Assembly: GCA_027031485.1 (NCBI GenBank)
Contig: JALVQI010000093.1
Location: forward strand, 1-39,425
Direction: 5' to 3'
DNA: 39,425 nucleotides
DNA from: Candidatus Aminicenantota bacterium
GTDB lineage: Bacteria > Acidobacteriota > Aminicenantia > JAMOAD01
The notes below the pieces were generated by a model. It saw only the letters and a program-made list of their open reading frames with translations, was not told the DNA's origin and searched no databases. Every line of letters starts with the position of its first letter. Position 1 is the first letter of the stretch. The translations under genes and the position numbers were made by a program. Shown here piece by piece: positions 16,786-24,251 of the stretch.

Positions 16786-17523
16786 CTAAAGCCATTGGGC
16801 AACTTCAAGATTTTTAGCAGCTTCAATATACTTATCAATATCCTCATCTATTATAGAACCATGCTGAGGAAGAATTCTCTCTATTTCAAAAGCGGATATT
16901 TTTTTAAGTGCTGATAGAAGTGCTTCTTTTGAGCCAATATAGGGTTCCGTAAAAGCCTTAAAAGCTTCAAGATAGTATTTATTGGCATACAATGACCAGT
17001 TAATACTGAAACCTCCGAAAATATCACTTGAAAAAAGAGATTTTGTTTTGTGATCATAAGTAACATGGGATCCGGCAAAATGCACATACGGGGTGGTTAT
17101 AAAGGTTAGCTTTCTTCCACTTTCAAAAACGAATTCATCTCCATCTTCAATCGGGACAACTTCAGAGTTTACTCCATAATATCTTAAAAAAAGAGCGGAT
17201 CTTGATTGTGCATAAATTTTAACCTCAGGATTTACGATTACCTCAAAGAGAGGTAAAGCTGCACATAGATCAGGATCCTGATGCTGAACCATCATATATT
17301 TGATTTTTTCAAAATCACCTCTAAGAACTTTAGCAACTTTGTTGTGTACAACTCTGTAATGCTCCGGGGCTCTTGAACCGGGATCTATTAACATTGCTTC
17401 ATTCCCATCCACAATAAGATAAGGATTGTTTGAAAATCCAACCTTTCGGTCAGCAAATCCCACCCAGTAAATATCATCTGTCCCCCTCACAAGATGGGGA
17501 AGATGTTCATCATAGGTACTCAT
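16786..17523 (-). CDS. ODP-type metallo-beta-lactamase fold protein (flavodiiron-like diiron domain)
   Basis: A 245-residue stand-alone metallo-beta-lactamase domain resembling the oxygen-binding diiron (ODP) module of flavodiiron proteins, without a flavodoxin domain. Candidate metal ligands are H81, D83 and D85 in QHQDPDL, H148 (or H153) in YVHFAGSH, D167 in SSDIFGG and H221 in PQHGS. Compared with the classical HxExDH motif, Glu is replaced by Asp and the last His by Leu (L86). Related proteins bind or sense oxygen or reduce O2 or NO. AGGAGG precedes ATG 17523, and it lies 9 nt after glyS in the operon. A redox or oxygen-response role is inferred from the family and is not demonstrated. 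Confidence 0.8.
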   Translation of the reverse strand: MSTYDEHLPHLVRGTDDIYWVGFADRKVGFSNNPYLIVDGNEAMLIDPGSRAPEHYRVVHNKVAKVLRGDFEKIKYMMVQHQDPDLCAALPLFEVIVNPEVKIYAQSRSALFLRYYGVNSEVVPIEDGDEFVFESGRKLTFITTPYVHFAGSHVTYDHKTKSLFSSDIFGGFSINWSLYANKYYLEAFKAFTEPYIGSKEALLSALKKISAFEIERILPQHGSIIDEDIDKYIEAAKNLEVAQWL

Positions 17524-17532
17524 CTTACCTCC

Positions 17533-19599
17533 TTATACAATAATTTCATTAAAATCAGCAATCTTTTCAAAGAGAGAGGATATTCTCTGGAGCATAGCAA
17601 TCCTGTTGTTTTTGAGTTCTTCATCATCTACCATTACCATTACAGAATCAAAGTATGTATCAATGAATGGTCTTAATGTAATTAATATTTCTTCTGCCTT
17701 TAAAAAATTCCTTCTCTTTATCTCTTCTAAAACCTCCTCTTCCACTGCTTTGAATATGTCAAAAAGAGCTTTCTCTTCTTTTTCCACAAGGCCTTCTTCA
17801 TTAAAATAAAACTTTTCTTTACCTTTAACAATATTTTTAACTCTTTTGTAAGAAATAATCAATTTCCTGAAATTCTCATTCTGCTTTGTTCTTTGAACAG
17901 AGAAAGCTCTTTGGAAGTCAAGGTAAATATTGGAAAATCCTGTTTTAAGAACTGCATTTAAAACATCATAATCTATATTTTTAAAATTTGTGCAATAAAA
18001 TCTGAATCTCTGCTCCATAAAATCCAGAAATGTTGCTGCTAAATCCTCCTTGGATTTTTCAATATTATCATAGAGATTCAAGGATTTTTCGAAAAGAGAC
18101 AATAACTCAAAATCAAGCTTTCCTTCGATTAAGAGTTTTACAATTGTATTCCCCAGCCTTCTTAACCCAAAGGGGTCTTTATCTCCTGAAACTTCCATAC
18201 CAATTATAAAAGCGCCGATTAAACTGTCCAATCTATCGGCAAGGGATAATATCTTACCACTATAAATAGATGGAATTGAATCTTCAAGGTTTTGAGGTTT
18301 ATACTGTTCATAAACAGCCTTCCATACAACTTCATCCTCACCTCTTTCCTTAAGATAAAGTCCTCCCATTATACCCTGAAGAGCAGGGAACTCTTTCACC
18401 ATTTCAGTTAATTGATCAACTTTTGAGTATTTGACAGCTTTTTTAATCTTTTCTTTGAAATCATCTTCACTATCTTTTATCATTTCTTCGGCAAGAGCCT
18501 CCATTCTCAATGTTTTATCATAATATGTTCCCAATTTCTTTTCAAAGCTATATCCTTTTAACTCATCGAAAAGTTGATCAAGGTCAAGTTTGAGATCATT
18601 TTCCCAGAAAAATTTTGCATCTTCAAGGGTAGCTCTGACTACTCTCTCAAAACCTTTTACAATGTAAGGTTTTGCATCTCCCGATGCATCCGCTATTCCT
18701 ATGAATCTTCCGATTAATTCTCCTAATTGGTTTCTTGTTAAAAAGAGTCTTTTTTCCTGTTTTAAAAATATCTCTATTATTTCAAAAGGAATTTTTAAAT
18801 ACTCATCAGAAAAGGTACCTGTAAAGGCAACAGGGTGTTCCACCATATCAACAAGTTCATTCAATAGTTCTTCATTTTTAACAATCTTAATGTCAAGTTC
18901 CTCCTCTATCTTTATTATTTCACTCTGAATAATTGAAAGCCTATCCTCTTTTCTTAAAATTACATGGTTTGATTTTAAAGATTCCTCATATCTGGAAACT
19001 TTTGAAATCGTTATCTCTTCATCATCTGCAAGGATTCTATGTCCTCTTGTTCTGTTGGAAGCTTCCAAATTTGCGTATTCAAAATTGACAATCTTTTTAT
19101 CAAACAGAGAAAGAACCCCCCTTATAGGTCTTGAAAAAAGCACCCCTGTCTCATTCCATTTCATATTTTTCGGAAAAGAAATGGAATCTATTATTTCAGG
19201 GATTATTTTTTTTAAAATCTCAATTGTTTCCTTTTTCTCCTTTAATATCTTCAATCCTACATATTCACCTTTTGGAGTCTCTATTATTTCAAGCTCTTCA
19301 ACATCCTTTCCTTTTGATCTGGCAAAACCGATGGCTGCTTTAGTGGGTTCCCCATTTTCATCATAGGCTATCTTCTTGGATGGACCTAAAATGACCTCTT
19401 CTTCTGATTTTTGAGATTCTGAAATTCCTTTTACACTAACAACCAATCTTCTCTTTGTGCCTATTGTTTCAATCTTTTCAAATTCTATTCTATTCTTCTC
19501 CAACTCCTCTTCAAACTTTGATTTTAACTGTTCCAAACCTATTTTTAAATGTGAGGGAGGCAAATCCTCAACAAGAATTTCAAGTATATATTCACTCAT
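17533..19599 (-). CDS. glyS: Glycyl-tRNA synthetase beta subunit
   Basis: The 688-residue beta subunit of the bacterial alpha2beta2 glycyl-tRNA synthetase, which recognises tRNA-Gly and is needed for aminoacylation. It starts in the family manner (MSEYILEILVEDLPPSH), contains the GPSKKIAYDENGEPTKAAIGFARSKG-like block near 92-115, the KRWN-like FPKNMKWN segment, the HD-like region with GGLYLKERGED and DRLDSLIGAFIIG, and a C-terminal anticodon-binding region. Length is normal. The ATG overlaps the glyQ stop by one base (TAATG), so the two subunits are translationally coupled. Confidence 0.95.
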   Translation of the reverse strand: MSEYILEILVEDLPPSHLKIGLEQLKSKFEEELEKNRIEFEKIETIGTKRRLVVSVKGISESQKSEEEVILGPSKKIAYDENGEPTKAAIGFARSKGKDVEELEIIETPKGEYVGLKILKEKKETIEILKKIIPEIIDSISFPKNMKWNETGVLFSRPIRGVLSLFDKKIVNFEYANLEASNRTRGHRILADDEEITISKVSRYEESLKSNHVILRKEDRLSIIQSEIIKIEEELDIKIVKNEELLNELVDMVEHPVAFTGTFSDEYLKIPFEIIEIFLKQEKRLFLTRNQLGELIGRFIGIADASGDAKPYIVKGFERVVRATLEDAKFFWENDLKLDLDQLFDELKGYSFEKKLGTYYDKTLRMEALAEEMIKDSEDDFKEKIKKAVKYSKVDQLTEMVKEFPALQGIMGGLYLKERGEDEVVWKAVYEQYKPQNLEDSIPSIYSGKILSLADRLDSLIGAFIIGMEVSGDKDPFGLRRLGNTIVKLLIEGKLDFELLSLFEKSLNLYDNIEKSKEDLAATFLDFMEQRFRFYCTNFKNIDYDVLNAVLKTGFSNIYLDFQRAFSVQRTKQNENFRKLIISYKRVKNIVKGKEKFYFNEEGLVEKEEKALFDIFKAVEEEVLEEIKRRNFLKAEEILITLRPFIDTYFDSVMVMVDDEELKNNRIAMLQRISSLFEKIADFNEIIV

Positions 19600-20441
19600 T
19601 ATTCAATATCCTCCAGATAAAGTTGCACAATATCTTTAACATAGTTTCTTATTGTTAGTATTATTTTCTGTCTCTGTGTGATAGAGATCGCTCTTCTTGC
19701 ATCAAGTAGATTAAAGATATGGGAGAGTTTAAGAGCATAATCATAGGCAGGGAGATAAAGTTTTTTTTCTATCAGATTTTTAATTTCATCTTCATATAGC
19801 TCAAATGTTTTTTGAAGAGAATTAATGTTTGCTTCTTTAAAATTAAATGCTGAAAATTGATACTCTTCTTTGTATCTTAAATCTCTATAACTTATACCTC
19901 CTCCCCATTCAAGGTCATAAATATTATCCTTTCCTTCAAGAAAAAGCCCCAACCTTTCAATGCCGTATGTTATTTCCAGTGAGATGGGATAAAGATCAAT
20001 TCCGCCTGCCTGTTGAAAGTAGGTAAACTGGGTAACCTCAAGTCCATTGAGCATTACCTGCCAGCCCACACCCCACGCTCCCAAAGTCGGGGATTCCCAA
20101 TTATCCTCTTCAAAAGAAAGAAAATTCTTTTTTAAGTCTATTCCCAATGCCTTTAAACTATCTATATAAAGCTGCTGACTGTTTTCAGGGGCAGGTTTTA
20201 AAATAACCTGATACTGGAAATGTTTTTGAACTCTGTTAGGATTATCCCCATATCTTCCGTCAGTTGGTCTCCTTGAAGGCTGCATATAAGCCACTCTATA
20301 AGGTTTTGGCCCCAATACTCTAAAAATCGTATCAGGACTCATTGTTCCAGCTCCAACTTCCATATCATAGGTCGGAGCAATATAACATCCTTTCTTTTTC
20401 CAGTAATCAGATAGTGTTAAAAAAATATCTTGAATATTCAT
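19599..20441 (-). CDS. glyQ: Glycyl-tRNA synthetase alpha subunit
   Basis: The 280-residue class II catalytic subunit that activates glycine. Conserved family stretches include the N-terminal IQDIFLTLSDYWKKKGC, MEVGAGTMSPDT near 24-36, MQPSRRPTDGRYGDNPNR, and VMLNGLEVTQFTYFQQAGG. A GTG one codon upstream (20444) overlaps the gcvPB stop, but ATG 20441 is better spaced from GAGGA and is chosen. The gene lies directly after gcvPB, so glycine breakdown and glycine charging are on one mRNA. Confidence 0.95.
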   Translation of the reverse strand: MNIQDIFLTLSDYWKKKGCYIAPTYDMEVGAGTMSPDTIFRVLGPKPYRVAYMQPSRRPTDGRYGDNPNRVQKHFQYQVILKPAPENSQQLYIDSLKALGIDLKKNFLSFEEDNWESPTLGAWGVGWQVMLNGLEVTQFTYFQQAGGIDLYPISLEITYGIERLGLFLEGKDNIYDLEWGGGISYRDLRYKEEYQFSAFNFKEANINSLQKTFELYEDEIKNLIEKKLYLPAYDYALKLSHIFNLLDARRAISITQRQKIILTIRNYVKDIVQLYLEDIE

Positions 20442-20443
20442 CA

Positions 20444-21898
20444 CTATTCCTCTTTTTTATATTTTAATTTTGGTTTTTTAGCTGCTAAAACTTCATTTAA
20501 TCTTCTTACAGGAGTATAGTGAGGGGCTTCTTTTAAAAGTTCGGGATTTGTTTCAGCTTCCTTATGAATTTTTTTCATTGTTTCTATGAAAGTATCCAGT
20601 GTTCTTTTACTTTCTGTTTCTGTGGGTTCTATCATTAAAGCTCCGTGGACTATGAGAGGGAAGTATACTGTTGGTGGATGAATTCCATAATCAAGAATTC
20701 TTTTAGCAATATCAACAGTTTTAACTCCGAACTTTTTAAAACTTTCCTCTGAAAAAACAACTTCATGAAGAGTACCTGTTTTATATGGAAGCTCATAGGT
20801 ATCCTTTAAATTTTCTCTTATGTAATTGGCATTTAAAACAGCTAACTCTGTCGCTTGTTTAAGCCCCTCTGCTCCCATTTCGAGAAGATAGGTAAGGGCT
20901 TTTATCAGAACACCGAAGTTTCCGAAAAAGCTTCTGATTTTTCCTATTGAATTGGGTCTGTTGAAATCAACAATGTATTTACCTCCATTATCCTGTTTTA
21001 TAACAGGTATCGGAAGAACCTCTTCAAAATCCTCTCTAACTCCCACAGGGCCTGCTCCAGGACCTCCTCCTCCGTGGGGAGTTGAAAAGGTTTTATGAAG
21101 ATTCAGATGAAGAACATCAACTCCCAATTCAGCAGGTTTTACATAGCCCATAAGGGCATTAAAGTTTGCTCCGTCCATATAAAGATATGAACCATTCTTG
21201 TGAAGAACTTCTGCAATTTCCTTAATCTCTCTTTCATAAACTCCTAAAGTATTGGGATTTGTCATCATAAGAGCAGCAACATCCTCATTGAGAAATTCCT
21301 TTACTTTTGAAACCTCTAAATATCCGTCCTTTCCTGAAGGAATCTCCTTAACATCGTATCCTGCAAAGTGAGAACTTGCAGGATTTGTTCCATGGGCAGA
21401 ATCAGGGATAAGAACAATCTTCCTTGGATTTCCACTCAATTCAAGCTTTTTTCTTATCATAAGCATTCCTGTAAGTTCTCCGTGGGCTCCTGCTGACGGA
21501 TAAAGTGTAAAATAGGGAAAACCTGTTAATTCCGAGAGTATGTTTTCAAGAGTTTTCAAAAGTCTTAAATTCCCCTGAACCAGTTCATAGGGAGAATAAG
21601 GGTGGGATAACAGAAAGCCCTCAAGGGATGCTGTCTTCTCATTTATTTTAGGATTATATTTCATAGTACAGGAACCGAGGGGATAAAATCCCTCATCAAC
21701 CGAATAATTGTAATGGGCAAGGGCTGTATAGTGTCTGACAATTTCCACCTCTGAAACCTCTGGTAAATTCCCCATATCTTCTCTTATAAGATCTTCTGGA
21801 ATATAATCTTTATCTTCAACATCTATTTCAGGGAGAGAGTATCCTTTCTTACCTTCCTCACTTAATTCAAAGATTAATGGTTCTCTCTTTTTATTCAT
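20444..21898 (-). CDS. gcvPB: Glycine dehydrogenase (decarboxylating) subunit 2
   Basis: The 484-residue PLP-carrying half of the two-subunit P-protein of the glycine cleavage system, which decarboxylates glycine and passes the aminomethyl group to lipoyl-GcvH. The PLP lysine is K269 in HLNLHKTFSTPHGGGGPG. Other hallmarks are YPLGSCTMKYNPK (72-84), YPSAGAHGELTG (133-144) and SAHGTNPAS (167-175). It overlaps gcvPA by 8 nt and has GGAGG 6 nt before its ATG, inside the gcvPA tail. Length and motifs are complete. Confidence 0.96.
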   Translation of the reverse strand: MNKKREPLIFELSEEGKKGYSLPEIDVEDKDYIPEDLIREDMGNLPEVSEVEIVRHYTALAHYNYSVDEGFYPLGSCTMKYNPKINEKTASLEGFLLSHPYSPYELVQGNLRLLKTLENILSELTGFPYFTLYPSAGAHGELTGMLMIRKKLELSGNPRKIVLIPDSAHGTNPASSHFAGYDVKEIPSGKDGYLEVSKVKEFLNEDVAALMMTNPNTLGVYEREIKEIAEVLHKNGSYLYMDGANFNALMGYVKPAELGVDVLHLNLHKTFSTPHGGGGPGAGPVGVREDFEEVLPIPVIKQDNGGKYIVDFNRPNSIGKIRSFFGNFGVLIKALTYLLEMGAEGLKQATELAVLNANYIRENLKDTYELPYKTGTLHEVVFSEESFKKFGVKTVDIAKRILDYGIHPPTVYFPLIVHGALMIEPTETESKRTLDTFIETMKKIHKEAETNPELLKEAPHYTPVRRLNEVLAAKKPKLKYKKEE

Positions 21899-23234
21899 TT
21901 TCTTCCTCCAGAGCTTTTACAAGTTCATCAATATCATCTTTTGAATTCATATCCGTGAAAGTCAATAGAATCGAGTTCTTATCATCAGGATAAAACCAGT
22001 TCAGAGGAATACCTGCGACTATCTTCTTTTCTAAGAGTCTTTTATGAAGAGAAACTGCATCATTAACTTCTATAACAAATTCATTAAAGATTGGGCCTGA
22101 GAATTTTGTTTTTATTCCCGCTTTTTCCAAATTCTCTCTTGCATAATTGGCTTTTAGCATATTCTGTTTTGCCAACTCTTTTAAGCCTTTTTTACCATAT
22201 ACAGAAAGAAAGATGGCAGCTCTTATAACACACCAGGCCTGATTGGAGCATATGTTTGATGTGGCTCTTTCTCTTCTTATATGCTGTTCCCTTGTTGAAA
22301 GTGTAAGAACGAATCCTTTTTCTCCATCCGCATCAACTGTCTCTCCGACAATTCTTCCGGGCATTTCCCATAAAAACTTTTTATTTGATGTTGCTATAAA
22401 CCCTAAAGTAGGACCTCCGAAATTGGGATAAAGGCCAAAAGATTGAGCTTCTCCCACCGCTACATCTGCTCCGAAATAGGAGGGAGGTTTCAATAACCCC
22501 AAAGATAAAGCCTCTGCTATAACGGATATTAAAAGAGTCTTGTTATCCCCTATTTTTTCTTTAATCCATTTATAATCTTCTATTATTCCAAAAAAGTTCG
22601 GAGATTGAATTAAAATACCTCCGATCTCATCATTATATTTTTTATCAAAATCTTCTTTTGAAACTCTTCCTTCCTCATTAAAATCTATAAAATCAAATTC
22701 AATATTTAGATTTTTCACATAGGTTTTTATAGTGGCAATGTATTCGGGATGGAGGGATTTTGCAATAAGAAATTTCCTTTTTCTTGTAATTCTCCATGCG
22801 AGTAGTAAACCTTCGGCGGCAGCTGTAGCTCCGTCATATAAGGAGGCATTGGAAAATTCCATACCCAAAAGATCCGAGATCATTGTTTGATACTCAAAGG
22901 TAGCCTGCAAAGTTCCCTGAGAAACCTCCGGCTGGTACGGTGTATAAGGTGTGACAAATTCTCCTTTCAGACTCAAATAGTTAACCACTTCAGGGATAAA
23001 ATGATAGTAGGAACCTCCTCCCAAAAACAATTTAAAATCTTTTACTCTGTTTTCCTCCTCAAGCTTTTTAAAATAGGAAATCAGTTCGGATTCAGAAAGT
23101 GGCTTTCCATAGTCAACTTCATCCTTGGTTAAATTGCTTTTCGGAATTGTATCAAAAAGCTCCTCAATACTCTTAACATCAACAGAATTCAGCATTGCTT
23201 TGATGCTTTTTTCACTATTGGGAAAATACCTCAT
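21891..23234 (-). CDS. gcvPA: Glycine dehydrogenase (decarboxylating) subunit 1
   Basis: The 447-residue N-terminal-type subunit of the split P-protein, which forms a heterotetramer with GcvPB. Family features include MRYFPNSEKSIKAML at the N-terminus, the FLGGGSYYHFIPEVV block, TPYTPYQPEVSQGTLQATFEYQ, GATAAAEG, FGGPTLGFIA and the late STREQHIRRERATSNICSNQ segment. The gene lies 3 nt after gcvH. A split P-protein is common in anaerobes and Gram-positives. GcvT and dihydrolipoyl dehydrogenase genes are not in this operon. Confidence 0.96.
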   Translation of the reverse strand: MRYFPNSEKSIKAMLNSVDVKSIEELFDTIPKSNLTKDEVDYGKPLSESELISYFKKLEEENRVKDFKLFLGGGSYYHFIPEVVNYLSLKGEFVTPYTPYQPEVSQGTLQATFEYQTMISDLLGMEFSNASLYDGATAAAEGLLLAWRITRKRKFLIAKSLHPEYIATIKTYVKNLNIEFDFIDFNEEGRVSKEDFDKKYNDEIGGILIQSPNFFGIIEDYKWIKEKIGDNKTLLISVIAEALSLGLLKPPSYFGADVAVGEAQSFGLYPNFGGPTLGFIATSNKKFLWEMPGRIVGETVDADGEKGFVLTLSTREQHIRRERATSNICSNQAWCVIRAAIFLSVYGKKGLKELAKQNMLKANYARENLEKAGIKTKFSGPIFNEFVIEVNDAVSLHKRLLEKKIVAGIPLNWFYPDDKNSILLTFTDMNSKDDIDELVKALEEENE

Positions 23235-23237
23235 TCC

Positions 23238-23609
23238 TTAACCTTCTATGAATTTATTATAGGCATCCTCATCCATTAATTCATTTATTTCATCGGGGTT
23301 ACTAAACTTAATTTTGAAAATCCATCCATCTCCATAAGGATCATTGTTTATAAGCTCAGGCTCATCATCCAATTTTGAGTTAACTTCTATTATCTCACCT
23401 GAGACAGGGGCATAAACCTTTGCGGATTCCTTCGGAGATTCCACATAGCATATTTCATCACCCTTTGATACCTTTTTGCCAACTTCAGGTAATATTACTT
23501 TAATTACCTCTCCCAATTCCTCCTGGGCAAAGTTGGAAATACCACAGAAACCGGTATCCCCTTCAACTTTTACATACTCATGTTGTTTTGTAAAATAGAT
23601 ATTTGACAT
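23238..23609 (-). CDS. gcvH: Glycine cleavage system H protein
   Basis: A 123-residue lipoyl carrier that shuttles the aminomethyl group between P- and T-proteins. The modified lysine is K60 in VESPKESAKVYAP, aligned with the ESVKAASD motif of other H proteins. The N-terminal FTKQHEYVKVEGD and GISNFAQEELGEVI blocks are typical. AGGAGG (complement of 23617-23622) precedes the ATG. It is the first gene of the operon, about 30 nt from the promoter. No lipoate ligase or synthase is nearby. Confidence 0.96.
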   Translation of the reverse strand: MSNIYFTKQHEYVKVEGDTGFCGISNFAQEELGEVIKVILPEVGKKVSKGDEICYVESPKESAKVYAPVSGEIIEVNSKLDDEPELINNDPYGDGWIFKIKFSNPDEINELMDEDAYNKFIEG

Positions 23610-23638
23610 TTTTATTCCTCCTAATTTTATTATTCAAT

Positions 23639-23667
23639 AAATTACCACTATTGTCTCTATCTGTCAA
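23639..23667 (-). promoter_or_regulatory. Promoter of the gcvH-pyk operon
   Basis: On the minus strand, a consensus TTGACA (complement of 23662-23667), a 17-nt spacer and TAATTT (complement of 23639-23644) lie just upstream of gcvH. The predicted leader is only about 20-25 nt and contains the ribosome-binding site, so there is no room for a glycine riboswitch in it. Confidence 0.75.
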
Positions 23668-23709
23668 TTAAACGGGATTTATCCTAAAAATCGAATAATA
23701 GCGGTAAAT

Positions 23710-23756
23710 AGAGTGGAATAAGGATGGAGAATATGATAAATATATTATTCCACTCT
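23710..23756. repeat. Perfect 12-bp inverted repeat upstream of the gcvH promoter
   Basis: AGAGTGGAATAA (23710-23721) is the exact reverse complement of 23745-23756, with a 23-nt AT-rich loop. It lies about 40 nt upstream of the gcvH -35 element and could be an upstream operator, a cruciform or part of the adjacent repeat block. On the + strand it is followed by TTTCTTTTT, but no rightward gene ends here. Confidence 0.6.
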
Positions 23757-23875
23757 TTCTTTTTGGATTAGCGCTTCTTTGGTAAAGGACAATATTAGCA
23801 TTGAGCCTCGAGCTTTGAGATAAATTTAAAAACTAAGAGTTTATAGTTGTCTTTTTATTGAATATAATTAACTAT

Positions 23876-23924
23876 GGGGACAATTCATGAATTGCCCCTA
23901 CAATAATATAGATAACGGTAGGGG
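23876..23924. repeat. GGGG/CCCC palindrome and CCCCTAC-GTAGGGG inverted pair
   Basis: A 14-nt perfect palindrome CAATTCATGAATTG (23881-23894) is flanked by GGGG (plus an unpaired A) and CCCC. Its right arm continues into CCCCTAC (23895-23901), which pairs alternatively with GTAGGGG at 23918-23924. GTAGGGGC-type palindromes are familiar as dispersed intergenic repeats in several phyla; that comparison is from memory. Confidence 0.55.
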
Positions 23925-23927
23925 TAA

Positions 23928-24010
23928 ACCCGATAGTATGAAATTGCTTTGCAATTTTAATTTTTCATTTTGAAAAATTATTCTATCGGGTAAATCTGCA
24001 TTTTACCCGA
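23928..24010. repeat. Three-stem cloverleaf-like inverted repeat with a competing hairpin
   Basis: ACCCGATAG (23928-23936) pairs perfectly with CTATCGGGT (23983-23991), enclosing two perfect hairpins: AAATTGC-TTT-GCAATTT (23941-23957) and a 9-bp stem with a TTT loop (23959-23979). The right arm can instead pair with the next segment: TCGGGTAAA (23986-23994) with TTTACCCGA (24002-24010). The two folds are mutually exclusive. Confidence 0.55.
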
Positions 24011-24251
24011 ATTTCTAAAAATCAATATTCTGTTTCGGGCAGATTTAGTGGAATATATCAAAATTCCATCGGGCAGGCACATAGGTTTGCCCCCGCAAAT
24101 ATTTATTGCTGTTCGATATTTTTATATTTTGAAATTTATGGAAATGAATAATTGCTAACAATAAATCAACCTATCCTTTGTAGTTAGCTCAGAGCTCTAA
24201 GCTCAGTGCTTTGTATCCCTATAATTTCCTGTTTTCCCCAATTATTAATTT

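Larger units (their letters stand above)
23798..24209. repeat. Non-coding repeat block bounded by imperfect 22-nt inverted repeats (MITE-like)
   Basis: The segments 23798-23819 and 24188-24209 are inverted copies matching at 18 of 22 positions (cores AGCTC and GCTCA). Between them lie at least six inverted repeats, GTAGGGG and CGGGCAG motifs, and no gene. The size (about 412 nt), terminal inverted repeats and absence of coding capacity are those of a miniature inverted-repeat element or a decayed insertion. I see no clear target-site duplication, so mobility is unproven. The block fills the gap between the saccharopine dehydrogenase gene and the gcvH promoter; the rest of 23610-24251 holds nothing else I recognise. 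Confidence 0.5.

Noticed and set aside
23610-23640. Glycine riboswitch upstream of gcvH
   Set aside because: The promoter leaves a leader of only about 20-25 nt, and no conserved glycine-aptamer sequence is present.
23710-23765. Rho-independent terminator formed by the 12-bp repeat and T-rich tail
   Set aside because: The T run follows on the + strand, where no rightward gene ends here; on the minus strand no T run follows the stem, and the loop is long.
24176-24215. tRNA-like TAGCTCAG motif
   Set aside because: It resembles a tRNA D-arm, but there is no acceptor stem, anticodon arm or GGTTCGAATCC-type T-arm nearby. The motif is part of the 22-nt terminal inverted repeat.
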